From Paramecium pentaurelia (lineage: Eukaryota; Ciliophora; Oligohymenophorea; Peniculida; Parameciidae): 64,000 nucleotides of DNA. This document shows, one piece after another, positions 1 through 12,032 of this stretch (the first letter of the stretch is position 1; every line of letters starts with the position of its first letter). The notes beneath the pieces were generated by a model, which did no database searches, had not been told where the DNA came from, and saw only the letters and a program-made list of their open reading frames with translations. Location: positions 399,766 to 463,765 of the forward strand of contig CAJJDO010000065.1 of the NCBI GenBank assembly GCA_905183005.1, in the 5' to 3' direction. The translations under genes and the position numbers were made by a program.

Positions 1-2
1 AT

Positions 3-518
3 TAGCAATAACTATTTTAATTTATTATAATACTTCTATTAACAATACTTGGGAGTATAGTGGTAATGGCTTTGATTAGAACTATTTTGATAAGAATATT
101 TGGCAGAAGGTTTGTTGAATGGTTAGATCCAGAACCAATTTTTCCTCATAGAAGAAGGAATTTTAATGTTTTATCTGAATTTGAAAGATTAAAGTCTTAA
201 AATCTCATCCATCAGATTAAGTAAAATGAAATGAAATTCGAATAAGACAGATGTGCATATTGTTTAGAATCATTTTAGACCGGAATAATTATTGAAATCT
301 TTTGTGGGCATTGTTTCCACGAGCAATGTATACAGAATCATATGCAAATATAAAAAAATGTTGGAAGATGTTCTATTTGTTTAGTTGATATTAATAAAAT
401 GAATTTAATTGATAAAATGAATTAAACTTTGCAGTAGTAATAAGTAGCATAAGAATCTTTGGCAAATCAAAGTCAGATATAAGAAAATTAAAGCATGATT
501 AATAATAATTTATAATGA
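3..518 (+). CDS. RING-H2 finger membrane protein (probable E3 ubiquitin ligase), 5' end cut off by window edge
   Basis: Open in the ciliate code from the first bases of the window to TGA at 516-518, so the N-terminus lies outside. Near the start is a hydrophobic run (FIIILLLTILGSIVVMALI) followed by a basic stretch, fitting one membrane segment. The C-terminal half carries a RING-H2 finger: CAYC, 13 residues, CGHCFHEQC, 13 residues, CSIC, which gives all eight zinc ligands in C3H2C3 order. The tail is Gln/Asn-rich. RING-H2 proteins with one membrane segment are usually membrane-bound E3 ligases; substrate unknown. No intron is needed. The next gene is convergent, its stop only 36 bp away. Confidence 0.8.
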
Positions 519-554
519 TCTAATTGTTCAGTTGTTGCTGGTTTATAAATATTT

Positions 555-3500
555 TCAAAATAATTTAAATGTATCATAATAATCTTTAAAGAATTTTATT
601 GATATATCTTTCCTCTATTATTTTGATAATTTGTTATAACTTGAACTTGAATTCATCAAATTATATAGCAATCTTAATGGAATTAAAGTCTAATGGTATA
701 ATCAAATCATATTTACTTTCGATTTTTGTATATACTAATCAATCTCATCGTATTATTAGGAATTGAAAACCTTCAAATATTCCAATTGCATTAAAGTAAT
801 CTTAGGATTAAGCACAACTTCTTTATTATTCTTCTAACTTGATTCTATTGATTAACAACAAGTAGTATATTCAAAAATCATTTAATCTCTTCCAATTGAA
901 TTTAACTAATTTTCATCAAATATTATGTTACTTTTTTAATCTTCCCATAAGTTTCCAATAACACATTTAAGCAATGTTCTGCCAAAAATGAAAATATATC
1001 TTTTTAAGCATTTGGTGGTATCACACCTCCCCCTATGCTCTTTAATCTTTCTCTTTAATCAAGAATAAATTATATCAACCTATCCAAATATATATTATTA
1101 TTTTCATTATGTAGATCTTTAAGATCCCACCTTTATTGAGGTACATATTATACAATTCCATCAATCTTAATATAGGTTTACACAAAATTTCTATAAATGA
1201 ACTCCTTATATTAATTATAGACTTCCTTAAAAATATCAAAGTTTTGTGAAGTTATTCCAATTAAAGAAAATACAGACTTTGTTTAAGAAAGTAAATATGC
1301 TAAGGATTCTGAAGCTATGGCTCTTTCTGCAATATCAACAAATTACCTCTTTTCTTTGGATGAAAATAAATCAATTTCTTTGAAATCGATTCCTTCTTTA
1401 CAAAACTTTTAAACAAACCTTTTAAAATAACAAAATCGTTCTTAAAGAACTAAACTATCGCTAAATGAATCATAAGTTTAGACATAGAACTCTATTTCTT
1501 TACTTTCATCAAATTTTATTATTTAAGAAAAATTCTCTAATAGTTATTTTTATTAAGTCATTCCAACTAATTGATTATATGAAACAAACATATAAAGTTC
1601 TAGTAATTAAAGAAAACAAGCTATTATTTGTTGTTGACATGATGGATGATAAAAGGAGAGTAAAGCATATTATGGAAGCAATTCCAAGATTCTAATACTT
1701 GATGATGATAAAACCGATTCTATTTAATTCAAAACACCTGTAGATATAGAAGTATGCTTTTTAATCCAAATTGCTTTTATAATGAGATCAAATTCATCCT
1801 ATTAAAGTACAAAAGGATTTTGATATTCAAATAAATAAAATAATTACATCTCTTTATCATTATTAATCAAATCTTAGAAATCAACTGTTTTCTTAGTTTC
1901 TTATTGATAATTCTCTTCTCTTTTTTCAATTAAATATTCAAAAACCTTTTTATTAACTTAGTTTAAATTTGTTAATTATTCTAATTATTAAATTAATTTG
2001 GAATCCTTTGTTAAAGGCAATCTTTAGTATAATTCATTTTGTAAATATGTGCTTATAGATTTGAGATTTGCTTTATGAAACTATTAAACAAATCTCATAT
2101 AGACATCAATTATGCATTAAGTTAAACTAAATAGTATTAATAATTATACTTTTATGAATCTGAATGACTAAAATCTTCAGCCCTTTTTATTAATAAGCAA
2201 TTATAACCTAAGAAGTATATTAATTGTTCAATAACTAATGATTTAATATTGATTTAATGAGCAGTGATGATTTTAACAATCTTCTTTTGAATCTATGCCC
2301 ATATTAATTATCTCATTTCTAAATATGATTATCTAATTTATTCGGTATATTCTTCAAATTAAGTATTGCCAATTTCTTCTTCAATTTTAAAATCATTTTC
2401 TTGATGGAACCTATTGCAATAATGAAAATTTAACATTTGTTCTACCAATTCACTATATAATAATTTATAGAATTAAAGTAAGTCTTCGTCTTGGCAATTT
2501 TGATAGATTTTATGCGGGATATAAGATTATTGAAATAATTTAATTGCATTTTTAAATGTTACACTAATACTCTTCTTAACCAAAGCCCAGATTTAAGTCA
2601 AATAAGATTACATTTGATAATGTTTTTCAATGAAATAATAACTTTTCAAAAGAGAATAATATTTCTTTTCATCGAATTTCATAAAATTTGCTAAGATTCC
2701 TTATTTTATTCTTTCTTTCAAAGATTCAATTTTATTTTCAAAGAAATTATCACTAATGCATGATAATTTCAATTCATTTAATTTATATTTATTAATATTA
2801 TTTTGTGTATCTTTCATTATAGGTATGATTTCATAAGCATTATCATCATATTTGTTCATTGCTTAAGCTAATTAACCAAAAGTTTATTTTAAAATCATTA
2901 ATTTTTCTAATGTATATTTTATCCTTTAAATAGTCTTGTATTTATCAACAATTTACAATTGTTTTTTTAAAGATGTGGATTTACTTTATTGTAATAACTA
3001 TCTAGTAGAGATTACTGCCTCATATAAAGTAGTACTTTTCTAACACCATAAATTAATTTCATCTATTCCTTAAATGTATTCTGGTGCTTTCAGAATACAT
3101 TATTATGCATATTAAGATTCTATAATTTACTCAGCTTAATTTAAATTGGCAAGATAATTTAAAGTTTCTTTTAAACCATCACCATTTTATCTAATAGTAG
3201 CTTTAAATAATCGATAGATGTGTTAAAGTTATTATTTTATTAAATCAGTTTATGAAATTTCAATATTAAATTAATTGATGTCTATTGGAAACTAATCTAT
3301 AGATAAAAGTTAATTCTTTGATTTTATGGATTACTAATATAATGATATGGATTAATATATTTACTAAACTGGATTGCAATTAGTTCAATAATAGATTACC
3401 AAAATCTGTTAAAGAATTAATACGGAATTCAGAATTGGCTATCTATAGTTTTTAATTGGACAATGATGAATTAATAATTGCTCTATTTCGCATATGTCAT

Positions 3501-3621
3501 TTTACCTAAATATTCTATCATCATCCTTTTGTGATTCCAAAATTCTCTACACTTATTCAATAGTCAATGTATTTGAAGAGTCACCCACAAGTTTACGTAA
3601 TATATAATTTTTTACATTCAT
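555..3621 (-). CDS. VPS50: VPS50/syndetin (CCDC132) homologue, subunit of the EARP endosomal tethering complex
   Basis: Starts at ATG 3619-3621 and ends at TGA 555-557; with five introns (3483-3505, 3334-3364, 2127-2149, 906-931, 690-716; 23, 31, 23, 26 and 27 nt) it encodes 978 residues, close to the 964 of human VPS50. The N-terminal coiled-coil region resembles the family (LANLNQAEQIIESQY, then QRIKYTLEKLMILKQ), and the C-terminal domain has WDLKDLHNENNNIY, a short GGGVIPPN loop, FSFLAEHCLNVLLETYGKIK and GRDQMIFEY, matching in order the human WDVKEI, EHC and GRALMQ segments. VPS50 replaces VPS54 in the EARP complex, which with VPS51-53 recycles endocytosed cargo. Frame is restored exactly at every inferred intron. 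Identification is from remembered family motifs. Confidence 0.85.
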
Positions 3622-3898
3622 TATTAATTAATTATTTATTATTAATAAGAGTGTTGAAAATAAAAGATGATTCAATTTTATTTCAAGGTGTTCAAAAAAG
3701 AGTTTAAGATAATAAATTTATGAAAGGATTTTCTGTAATGAATAACAATTATTCTAATATATTTTTTGATTATATATAAATATAGAAGAATTTAAATATA
3801 AAGAATCGGTTGCTTAATAAGAATAATTTTATTTAATACAGATTACAGATGATAAAAATAAATAATTTGAATTGAATTTATAAGTAATTATATATTAT

Positions 3899-4466
3899 TC
3901 ATCTATTTATTGGTTTTAATGAATAATAATCTGTATTTCTTCTTTTAAAATCAATCCTTCGATTTATAGATGTGGTTCCTTAATTACTTATTTCTAATTT
4001 TAAATTTGAATTCTAAGTTGTATCATTCATCTTTAATAATATTTCTAAATGTGTATTATTTTGATGGAATGTTTTATTAATTCTTTCTGTGATTTCTTTC
4101 AATTTGATTTCAAATTCACAAGATTCAATTTAAATATCATTTATATTATAAATTCTATCTTACGGACTTTAAGTGTTTTTCGGTTATAATTTTGAAATGG
4201 AAGTAGATGAATAATTTTCCTAATTTTGTTAAATGCATTAGAAAAATATAGGAATTTTAGAGATTTCAATGGTTTAATTAATTGGATCAATTATTTCCTT
4301 AAACTTGGTCCAATATTGAAATTATTTTGTATCTTACTTGGGAATAGGTAAAAAAATCTAAGAATGTGTTGATTTTAATTACTTCTTCTATAAACCTAAT
4401 AAATCCTGTACATAATAAGGAAAGTTGATCAGAACCAATTAATTTGGTTTATGCTTGTAAAGACAT
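3899..4466 (-). CDS. Hypothetical protein, 177 residues
   Basis: ATG at 4464-4466, TGA at 3899-3901. A 34-nt GT..AG intron, ending CAAG, near codon 43 is needed to keep the frame; the remaining 534 nt divide exactly into 178 codons. The N-terminal part is mixed helical and hydrophobic (LSLLCTGFIRFIEEVIK); the rest is polar, with a probable coiled-coil stretch (FEIKLKEITERINKTF) and a basic tail (INRRIDFKRRN). I recognise no family. It lies head to tail between two minus-strand genes: the next upstream gene stops 111 bp before its ATG. Confidence 0.6.
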
Positions 4467-4577
4467 TGATATGTAATTTTACTGTTAAATTAAATAATTA
4501 TTTGAAGATTATATAATAATTTGAATGTTTTATTAGATCAATATTAACCATAAGGGACTTGTCTATTTTAAGAAACA

Positions 4578-5099
4578 TCATTTAAGCCACTTTATTGTGG
4601 ATTCTATAATGAACCAGCTATAATTTATATCATTAGAATTACCAACTTAAGTTTAATTTCCTCTATAAGAATTGATGGCTGCAATAGCACCAACCTATTT
4701 ATATAATTAATTAAATTACTTTCAATAAGACATTTACAATACTGATAAATATAACAAAGACATGAAGACCATGCAAATGTCCCCAGACAGGATTATTTTT
4801 TTCTGTTGCTGTCCAAATGGATCCAACTGATAAAAGCCATATTAAATCTACCAAGATGAGGATTCCATTCAAAACCATTAACTACATTATAAATATAATA
4901 ATTGATTACCATCAAAGAATTAGCTTTGTCATCTCTTGATATCCATAAATAATAGCAAAAAAAAGCAAATGGGAAATTAAAATCTGTTCTAATTAAACAT
5001 GCCATCACGGATAACCACTTTAATATATTAGAATTTTATTCTTACTGCAATGGACAGAAATATTAATTCAATAATTTTACTCAATTTTTTTGATTCCAT
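4578..5099 (-). CDS. Small multi-pass membrane protein, AGTRAP-like (type-1 angiotensin II receptor-associated protein family)
   Basis: ATG at 5097-5099, TGA at 4578-4580, three introns (5018-5045, 4827-4851, 4695-4719; 28, 25 and 25 nt), 147 residues. Human AGTRAP has 159. Three hydrophobic segments are visible: IIELIFLSIAWLSVMACLI, FPFAFFCYYLWI and LHVFVIFISIVNVLLK. The order WISRDDKANSLM, then the membrane segment, then K....AAINSYRGN mirrors the AGTRAP pattern W-A-x-x-QRDSIDAI ... LLKP....YxxRGG. AGTRAP proteins sit in endosomal/Golgi membranes and affect receptor trafficking in animals; the role in a ciliate is unknown. The gene model is strong because three introns all restore one frame; the family assignment rests on memory of the motif order and is tentative. 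Confidence 0.55.
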
Positions 5100-5170
5100 C
5101 CAATTTATTATAGTAATGTTATTTATTATTATACAGACTTATAGATATTTATAAATAATTATTTAAATTA

Positions 5171-6416
5171 ATGGGATCATTTTCATGTACGCAAATAGAA
5201 AAGTCAGAAATTAATTTTAATAGGTTGACATTGGATTTCAATAAACAAGAAAAACCAAAGTAAGATGATAGATCTCATTCATTTACTTATTAATATGAAA
5301 TTGGTAAATACTTAAATGTAGGAAAGAATCCTAAATTAGATGAAATGTGGGAAGAAAAATTAAATTCATTTAAAGTTTATGATGAACATACTAGAACTTC
5401 ATCAAATTATAGAAATTCACTTTCAACTCCTAAAAATATATAATAGTTTTTTGAAGAATGTCCACTCATTAAATATGATTATGAATATTATATGTTCAGA
5501 TTTTTCATTTAAGAGAAATATGAATTTAAATAATACGGATTAATTGGTCTTCCTTAAAAATATAGATGGGCATATTGGAAAGTTATCACTTTACAAAAAG
5601 GCATAATTAATAAAAAAATAGATTCTTAAATAAGTGATGCATCTGATTGTATAAAGAAAGACATAAATAGAACCTTAATTAGTGATGTATTCAAAGAGGA
5701 GTCTGTTATTTTAAAATTAGATTATGTACTTACAAATTTAGCTAGTTTATATCCTAAAGTAGGATATTGTCAAGGAATGAATTACATTGCAGGTATCTTA
5801 TTAATTTATTAATTTAATAGCTTTATTTTTGATGGTGTCAGGAGTTAAAGAATAAGAAACTGTTTGTGTTTTTGCTGAATTACTTGATTCTTCTTTTTAT
5901 ATGTTTAATCTTTTATTTAAAGATGATTTACCTTTACTATTCATTATGGAGGAAATTATTATGAATTTGATATAAGTTAAATTACCAAAGGTATATGATC
6001 ATTTTATCAATTACAATATATCTCCTTCAATTTGGATAAGTAAGATTTTATTAAGTGGATTTGTATACTTATTTGATTTGTTAGATTGTGTTTTATTTTG
6101 GGATTATATTTTTATTAAGGGAACTGTATTAGGATACACAAATCTTATAATGGCAATGGTTACAATTCATAAAGATGCTTTATTGACTAAAGATGAAGCT
6201 GATCTTTCTACATTTTTTAATTTTCAAGACTAAAAAATAAGATGTGCAGAGAATATAATTAAATAAGCCTTAGTTAAACCAATAGAGGAAAAGGAAATAA
6301 GAAGGATTATGAGAAAAACAGATAAAAAATTAGATTTAGTTGAATTATTTAAGTTCTTTGGGAAGGAGGGATTTGAAAAGCTTTATTAGAAATTCTCAAA
6401 AGGGATTACAAAATGA
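5171..6416 (+). CDS. TBC-domain Rab GTPase-activating protein, 405 residues
   Basis: ATG 5171-5173, TGA 6414-6416, one 28-nt intron (5793-5820). The three TBC signatures are present: motif A GLPQKYRWAYWK, the arginine-finger motif IKKDINR (IxxDxxR), and the glutamine-finger motif YCQGMNY, so it should be catalytically competent. A hydrophobic helix typical of the second TBC subdomain follows (ISKILLSGFVYLFDLLD). The N-terminus MGSFSC fits an N-myristoylation site with an adjacent cysteine for palmitoylation, suggesting membrane attachment. TBC proteins switch off Rab GTPases in vesicle traffic; the target Rab cannot be read from sequence. The start is 71 bp from the divergent AGTRAP-like start. 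Confidence 0.88.
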
Positions 6417-6483
6417 ATTGTATTTTTCTATATAAAATTTTGATAAATATAACTTAAGTTAGAATATAATAATAATTAAATTT

Positions 6484-7702
6484 ATGTATTATAAATAAAA
6501 CAAAGAATGTAGATTATGTTAGAGTTCTTTATCATAATTCTAAATTGATAATTTATAGAAGAAGTATGTAATTTACTAATAAAATAGGTATTATAATGCC
6601 TTTAATTTTTATTTTGCCAAACCAATATCAGAAATATTAGGCAATTTGCAAATTGATCATGTTATCTTATTTAAGGATTTGTTATATTTCAATGATGATA
6701 ATGAATATTTAACAAAATGTTACGATTTATTGGAATAAAAATAAATAATGCATAAACTTTAATTCAAGGTACTATAGCGTATAATCAATCAATTGTGTCT
6801 CAGATTCCAATACCCAATTTGTTAATCGTGACAGCACATCAAATTGTTTAGAAGCGTAACAATAAACTGTAAAAATTACAAAAATTACCTGTTAACAACG
6901 TGGCAGCCACCAATAATTATAGAATATTATTCAATACTACTTAAAATATTGAGTATTTCTGTTATTTTTAATAGTTTATCATCTGAAATTGAAGAATATG
7001 AAAATAAAATAATAAGTTGGGAAACTTCAGAACATAATATTTATACTAATTCTAATGTATCTTCTTAAAAAATGAAACCAGTTATAAAAAGATAAATGAA
7101 CTATCTTAACACATCCAATTCTATCCATTAGTTATATTATTAATAAAATGATAAAGATATTTCTATGATAATAAAAGATATAAATAAATTTACAAATCGA
7201 TAATTGATGAAATTATCACCAAAGAAAATGGTAATTAATAAATAAAATGATAAAATTAATGGAAATTAATTTAATAATAAAAATATTATCATACCAAAAT
7301 TAGTAATACCCTAAATTTCTCATAATAAAATCAATTTTCAACAATTATTAAACTAATATGATTAAATTATGTCATAAAGAAATTGTTAAACTGAAAGATA
7401 ATAGAAAGGGAAATCAAAAGAAAAAAGTAAAGTTTAATTGGATGTTTATTAAGTATAGCATTTTATTTAAGAATTATTAGATTAAGAATAAATAGTAATA
7501 ATCAATTTATTCTGTTCCAAGTTCTTCTAATTTTTAAGGTAAAGGAATAAGTACTTGTTCTGCATCAATTTTATTGAAATCACTTTCAAAAAAGTCTATG
7601 GACAAATCTCCTATGGCATCACGCAAATTAGAAATAAAATAAAACCTTACGAAATTAATAAATTAACAAGAAAGAGATTTGGGATTTTATACCTAAAGAT
7701 GA
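6484..7702 (+). CDS. Unrecognised Asn/Gln-rich protein with an N-terminal Cys pair, 388 residues
   Basis: ATG 6484-6486, TGA 7700-7702. Two introns are required: 6828-6851 (24 nt, removes an in-frame TGA without shifting frame) and 7453-7480 (28 nt, shifts frame). The start reads MYYKQNKECRLCQSS and a second ICQSS occurs near residue 112, so a small zinc site is possible but incomplete. The middle is hydrophobic and helical (YYSILLKILSISVIF); the C-terminal half is polar, Ser/Lys/Asn-rich and likely disordered, with SP dipeptides (LSPK, KSPM) that could be phosphorylated. No family recognised. It is tail-to-tail with the DHHC gene, 59 bp between stops. Confidence 0.65.
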
Positions 7703-7761
7703 CAATAATTTAATTTATCTTAGTTTCTTTATTTAAATTTGTTTTTTATGATATTATAATA

Positions 7762-8747
7762 TCATTTAATTGGTAAAAACCATAATAGAATATTTGAACC
7801 CATTATGGACTTGAAATTTTACCATACTCCTTAATTATATTTTAATCTCTAAAATAATGATTAAGTAGTACATCTGGTTTGTCCTCCAACTATTCCAAAG
7901 TAGTCTTGTTCTGAGATATCAAATACAAGTGGAATATGAAAAAGCCGGTTATAAGGACTGCAATCAAAAGAATGAAATAATAATGGAGCACAATTAAAAA
8001 TAGTATAAGATCTGGCATATCAGTTTCAATCACATTTAGGAATACCTTATATTAAGAAATTGACACCCAAACCAAAAGACAGCCTCTACTGTTAAAATAA
8101 TGGAAAATTACTAGCATAAAAGATCATGCAAATGAATATCTTATAATTGTCTTTGGCTACACAATTATTGATCCATTAGCAATGATGGTCCATTCTTTAC
8201 CAACAACATCTACATTAAGAACAATGATGTGTTCTTAAAGGTTTTGGAATACAACATTTTTTACAGAATCTCTTTTCCATACCTTTTTGATTAATATCCT
8301 TTTTGACATTATAATCATCATCTAAATTTTCATCTGCATCCATATTTACTACACTTCTATCTTCATCATTTTCTGTTTTAAAAGTTTTTACTGATCTTTG
8401 ACTTCTCCTTTGTCTTTATTCAGTCATCCTCTCTTTCTCTTATTATTAATATTCATCCCATTATCTCCATGTTTCATCAATAAGTTCCTCAATATTGTTA
8501 CATAAAATTACTTGACATATAGCTCCTGGTTCTAAAAGCATTGCACGAAGCATTGATATAAGGAACATTAATATCATAAAGTGTTATATTACTATTCCTA
8601 AATTGAATCCATCGAAATTAGGTTGAATGTTGTACTAGTATAATTAAGGATGTAAATTACCATAAAATATATACTATATATGAATATTAAGATGCCTAGT
8701 AGAATTATAGCAGGTATCCATGACATTAATCTATTCCAAAATATCAT
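7762..8747 (-). CDS. DHHC-type protein S-acyltransferase (palmitoyltransferase), 300 residues
   Basis: First in-frame ATG at 8745-8747 (a second, MSWIP, lies 7 codons later), TGA 7762-7764; introns at 8635-8660, 8012-8045 and 7849-7871 (26, 34, 23 nt). Order of parts: two membrane segments; a cytosolic linker rich in Arg/Gln/Asp; the Cys-rich domain CKKCCIPKPLRTHHCSQC followed by the catalytic DHHC (MDHHCQWINNC); two further membrane segments; a TTxE motif (KTTLEQ); and the terminal NF..IMG....WFLPI element typical of the family. DHHC enzymes attach palmitate to cysteines of membrane-facing proteins. Several neighbours in this window have Met-Gly/Cys N-termini of the kind such enzymes modify, though no specific link is shown. 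Confidence 0.92.
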
Positions 8748-9290
8748 CAATATTCGTTTTTCAAAATAATATATATAAATATATCATTCACCAATTAATA
8801 AAATACTATAGTAAAATCATTCTTAAAATCAAATTCTCAAATCAATCATCCCCTCAAATTGTATTAATTTATCATTATTGTTTTAATTAAACGTTTTGCC
8901 ATAAGTAAAAATAGTTTTATTGAAATCTCAAATTTCAATATTTTATTGCTTTGATTATTAGTATTGAATAATTAAAATACTTATTAAGAAATTATGTATA
9001 TAATAAATACCTGTAAAAATGTCTAAAGGTGTTTTTTACACAAAAAAAATCCTTAAAAAGTATATTGATTTTCAAATTACTAACTTTTGACATATATATA
9101 TTTTATTAAAATTATATGGATAACATATTATACTCTTATTCTTCATGAATAAATATTTTCTGAATACCAAAAATGTTAATTATTATTCTATGAGATCTTA
9201 TTATTTGAGAATGAATTCATACAAGAATAATTGAAATATTTTAGAATACATATTAATTCAAATACATTATAATTATTTATGTATTATAAA
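8748..9290. other. Intergenic region, no gene seen (543 bp)
   Basis: Between the start of the DHHC gene and the stop of the ATP synthase gene, both on the minus strand. No sustained reading frame with codon character was found on either strand. It presumably holds the DHHC promoter and the ATP synthase 3' end; no motif stands out. Confidence 0.6.
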
Positions 9291-9809
9291 TCATGCTGTT
9301 GCTTTTTTAATAAAGGTACGTTATGCAGCTCTCCTTATTTTTCCAGCATATCTTCCTGCAACTGTATCTGCATCTTTTACATCTGCTTTATCAAATTGAT
9401 CTACTTTTGCTTCTTTTCTATCAACAACATCTAACAAATTGATTTCGCAAGTGTTATCTCTATAATTAATGAATAATTATTTTACGGATTGACAAATACA
9501 TAACCTCCCAAATGTAAGAAATCTCCAGTAATTCCTTTTACATCTTAAGTAAATTTAATTTTCAAAGGTCCAGGTGGTAAAATATAGACTGCAGCAGGTG
9601 TACGATTTTATATGATAAGTGCAGCCTAAATTTGATTGAGAGAGTACTTCATTAGTCTTAGCAACAATCCTTGAGAAACCATCAAACTTGTCAATGATAG
9701 TTTTATATGGAGTTCTGACTGTCAATTCCATCTTTGCCTTTTTAGCTGTACTAAAGAAAAAGGAGTTTTTCAATGCTAATCCAATCACACCATTGTGAAG
9801 ACGATTCAT
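9291..9809 (-). CDS. ATP5F1D: Mitochondrial F1 ATP synthase subunit delta (bacterial epsilon homologue), 156 residues
   Basis: ATG 9807-9809, TGA 9291-9293, introns 9626-9647 (22 nt) and 9460-9485 (26 nt). The sequence has the family's beta-sandwich landmarks: LTVRTPYKTI, PAAVYILPPGPLKI, then GITGDFLHLGGYVFVNPDN followed by C, the last being the equivalent of the ...G.v.GdfLHlGG.v.vnpDn block of mitochondrial delta subunits. The C-terminal helical part is rich in Ala/Lys/Arg (GRYAGKIRRAAQRT). An N-terminal stretch with Arg, Lys, Ser and no acid fits a mitochondrial targeting signal. It forms part of the central stalk of complex V. The start codon faces that of the kinase gene across only 25 bp. 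Confidence 0.82.
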
Positions 9810-9834
9810 AATTAATTTAATTGGATTTATATAT
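9810..9834. promoter_or_regulatory. 25-bp divergent intergenic region between ATP synthase delta and kinase start codons
   Basis: The two annotated ATGs are separated by 25 bp of AT sequence. Promoter and both 5' leaders must lie here or inside the coding ends. If the kinase starts at its second Met (7 codons in) the space grows only slightly. Inferred from the gene models. Confidence 0.5.
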
Positions 9835-11046
9835 ATGTTGACTAATATTAAAATGCATTAGGAAAATATAAGGAATGATTTAAGGACTCATTTGTTTGGC
9901 AAATAAGGATTCAAAATCAGAAGATCAGTTGATATTGAAAATGTAATAGTTTAATAGGAATAAGTATAATCGGTTGAAAGATTTAAAGATGCATATGTAT
10001 TATAAGAAAAAATAGGTATTACTAATAAAATTATTAAAGGTGAAGGAGCACATTCAGTTGTTAGAAAATGTTATAAAATACCTAAATAAAGAAGTACTAA
10101 ATCATTAATGCCTAAATCAATACAAATTTATGCTGTTAAATGTTTTAGAACTGATGATCCAGAAATTGTCAATACTATTATACATACATTCAATTTATAG
10201 AGATAATTACAAGATATCCCATAAGTATGTAGAACATATGATTTATTCATTGATCAATAAACAAAGCATCATTATCAAGTGATAGAATTTTGTGATAGCC
10301 CTAATTTGGAATAAGTGTGCCGCAACCTCACTCTTAGATAGAAACAAGATACTATTAAACAATTAGCTTAGGTTATTGGCTAAATTCATTCTAGAGGAAT
10401 CTCACATAGAGATTTAAAACCAGAAAATATTCTAATTTAAACTGAACCAAACCTTTAAATTAAATTAATCGATTTTGGAGTCTCAAAACGATTCAAATAT
10501 AGAGACACGTTTACAGAAATGTGGACTGCTACTGGAACCATCTTATATTAGGCTCCAGAAGTCTTTTTAGGAGGAGGTTATGATGAAAAAGGTATATACT
10601 ATTTTTGTTATATAATAAGTTGATATCTGGTCGATTGGGATTATACTCTATCAGTTGTTATGTTAAACCTTACCTTTTTATGCTGAAACCATTAGTGAAA
10701 CTATAGAATAAATTACTTCATTGGACCCTTAATTTCAATATTCTTAAGAATTTTTATAGTTGAATCAAGTTCAAAGAGATCTGATTAAGAGATTGCTTAA
10801 ACCATATCCTCATTAAAGATTATCTGCAGAAGGTATTAATTCTATTTATTAGAAATACCCTTACATCCATGGTTTGATTAAGAAAATCATGTAGATGCAA
10901 GTTCTGATGACATGATTCTTGCATAAGATATTATTTAAGGAGAGAGAACTATGTCTAATTAAATAGGTACAGAAATTACAGAATAACAATTTTAAAATTT
11001 AATGGATAGCCTTGAATGGGGTAGAAGAATTCATTTTAACTAATGA
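9835..11046 (+). CDS. Serine/threonine protein kinase, 379 residues
   Basis: ATG 9835-9837, TGA 11044-11046, introns 10016-10039 (24 nt), 10592-10619 (28 nt), 10833-10852 (20 nt). The kinase core is complete: glycine loop GEGAHSVV, ATP-binding lysine IYAVKCF, catalytic loop HRDLKPENIL, DFG (LIDFGVSKR), activation segment ending APEV, VDIWSIG of subdomain IX, and a subdomain XI Arg. It is therefore an active RD kinase. No extra domain is seen; the C-terminal tail of about 60 residues is acidic/polar. Subfamily not assignable by eye; the compact form is CAMK-like. The 24-nt intron lies inside the glycine loop and contains no stop codon, see findings. Confidence 0.92.
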
Positions 11047-11099
11047 ATATTTGTATATAATGTGTTTTTATTATTTATTATATATATATATAATATCAT

Positions 11100-11994
11100 A
11101 TGGGTAATTAAGAAGGAATGTGTTGTTTATCTAGAGACAAAGAATATCATGTATTAAACAATGAATTAGTTATATTTCGAGAATATTTGAATGTGAAAAT
11201 AACTGTAAAATTAGGAGATATATCAAAAGAATCAGGAGAGAGTGTAAGTAATTAATTTATCATATATTTAAGTTTGTTTATATACGAATCCTGAGAAAAT
11301 ACCATTACAACCATTTCATACATAATAAGTTTATGATAATTTATGTAAAAGTAAGTAGATTATAGTACGTTTTTAGTTGGTTTTGAAAATATGTACACTT
11401 AAAATTTAGAAATGAGCAATTACAAATGTATTACTTATTATAGAGTGAGAGCATTTGAGGTATAGAATAATATTATTATATTAGTCAGAAAAAGATTTAT
11501 TTTAATATTATAATGGATATAAAGAGTGGTATTATAATATTAGTATTAATAGTTTGACATAATTAAATGATGATCAGTATAAAGAAATCTTAATATGTGA
11601 TTGTCCTATTAAATAAAGTAGATCATTTAGTTCTGAAGTACTAGTAAGATCAATTATTGAGTAAATTATTATGAGATTATTATAGTTTCATTGAGGAATC
11701 TAATAATCGTTTACATATAAAGAGTATAACCATAATGAATTGTGATAAAAAGAGTGTAATATATGATAATTTAATAAAGAGTCTCGTTTCCTTAAATATG
11801 AACTAATCAAATAAATTGAAGAGTCTAAACAACCTGCATTGAGGAAAGATAGACAAAATAAGTTTATGAAGTTTATAACATCAACTAAGAGTATAACTTC
11901 AGAAATGGGAAGATAAAATAAATGTGATTTTAGTTTGAAAGATTTTGATTTAGGAGATGAATCTAAATTGATGAATTTGAAAGAAGAATAATGA
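11100..11994 (+). CDS. Unrecognised protein with N-terminal acylation signal, 255 residues
   Basis: ATG 11100-11102, TGA 11992-11994. Five introns are inferred (11248-11272, 11351-11376, 11460-11484, 11661-11685 and about 11756-11781; 25, 26, 25, 25, 26 nt) and together give exactly 256 codons; the last intron's ends are the least certain because it ends GAG in this model. The N-terminus MGNQEGMCC suits N-myristoylation plus palmitoylation. The body alternates beta and helical stretches (SVICLYTNPEKIPL, EILICDCPI, RSIIDFIEESNN) and ends in a Ser/Lys-rich tail. No family recognised with confidence; the alternating pattern faintly recalls a macro domain, but its nucleotide-binding signature is not visible. 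Confidence 0.6.
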
Positions 11995-12032
11995 AATATA
12001 AATAATTTAATAAATAATAAAATAATTATAAT

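Noticed and set aside
3720..3875. A 51-codon plus-strand frame upstream of VPS50
   Set aside because: Short, no recognisable motif, and it sits in the space needed for the VPS50 promoter. Length is compatible with chance where TGA is the only stop.
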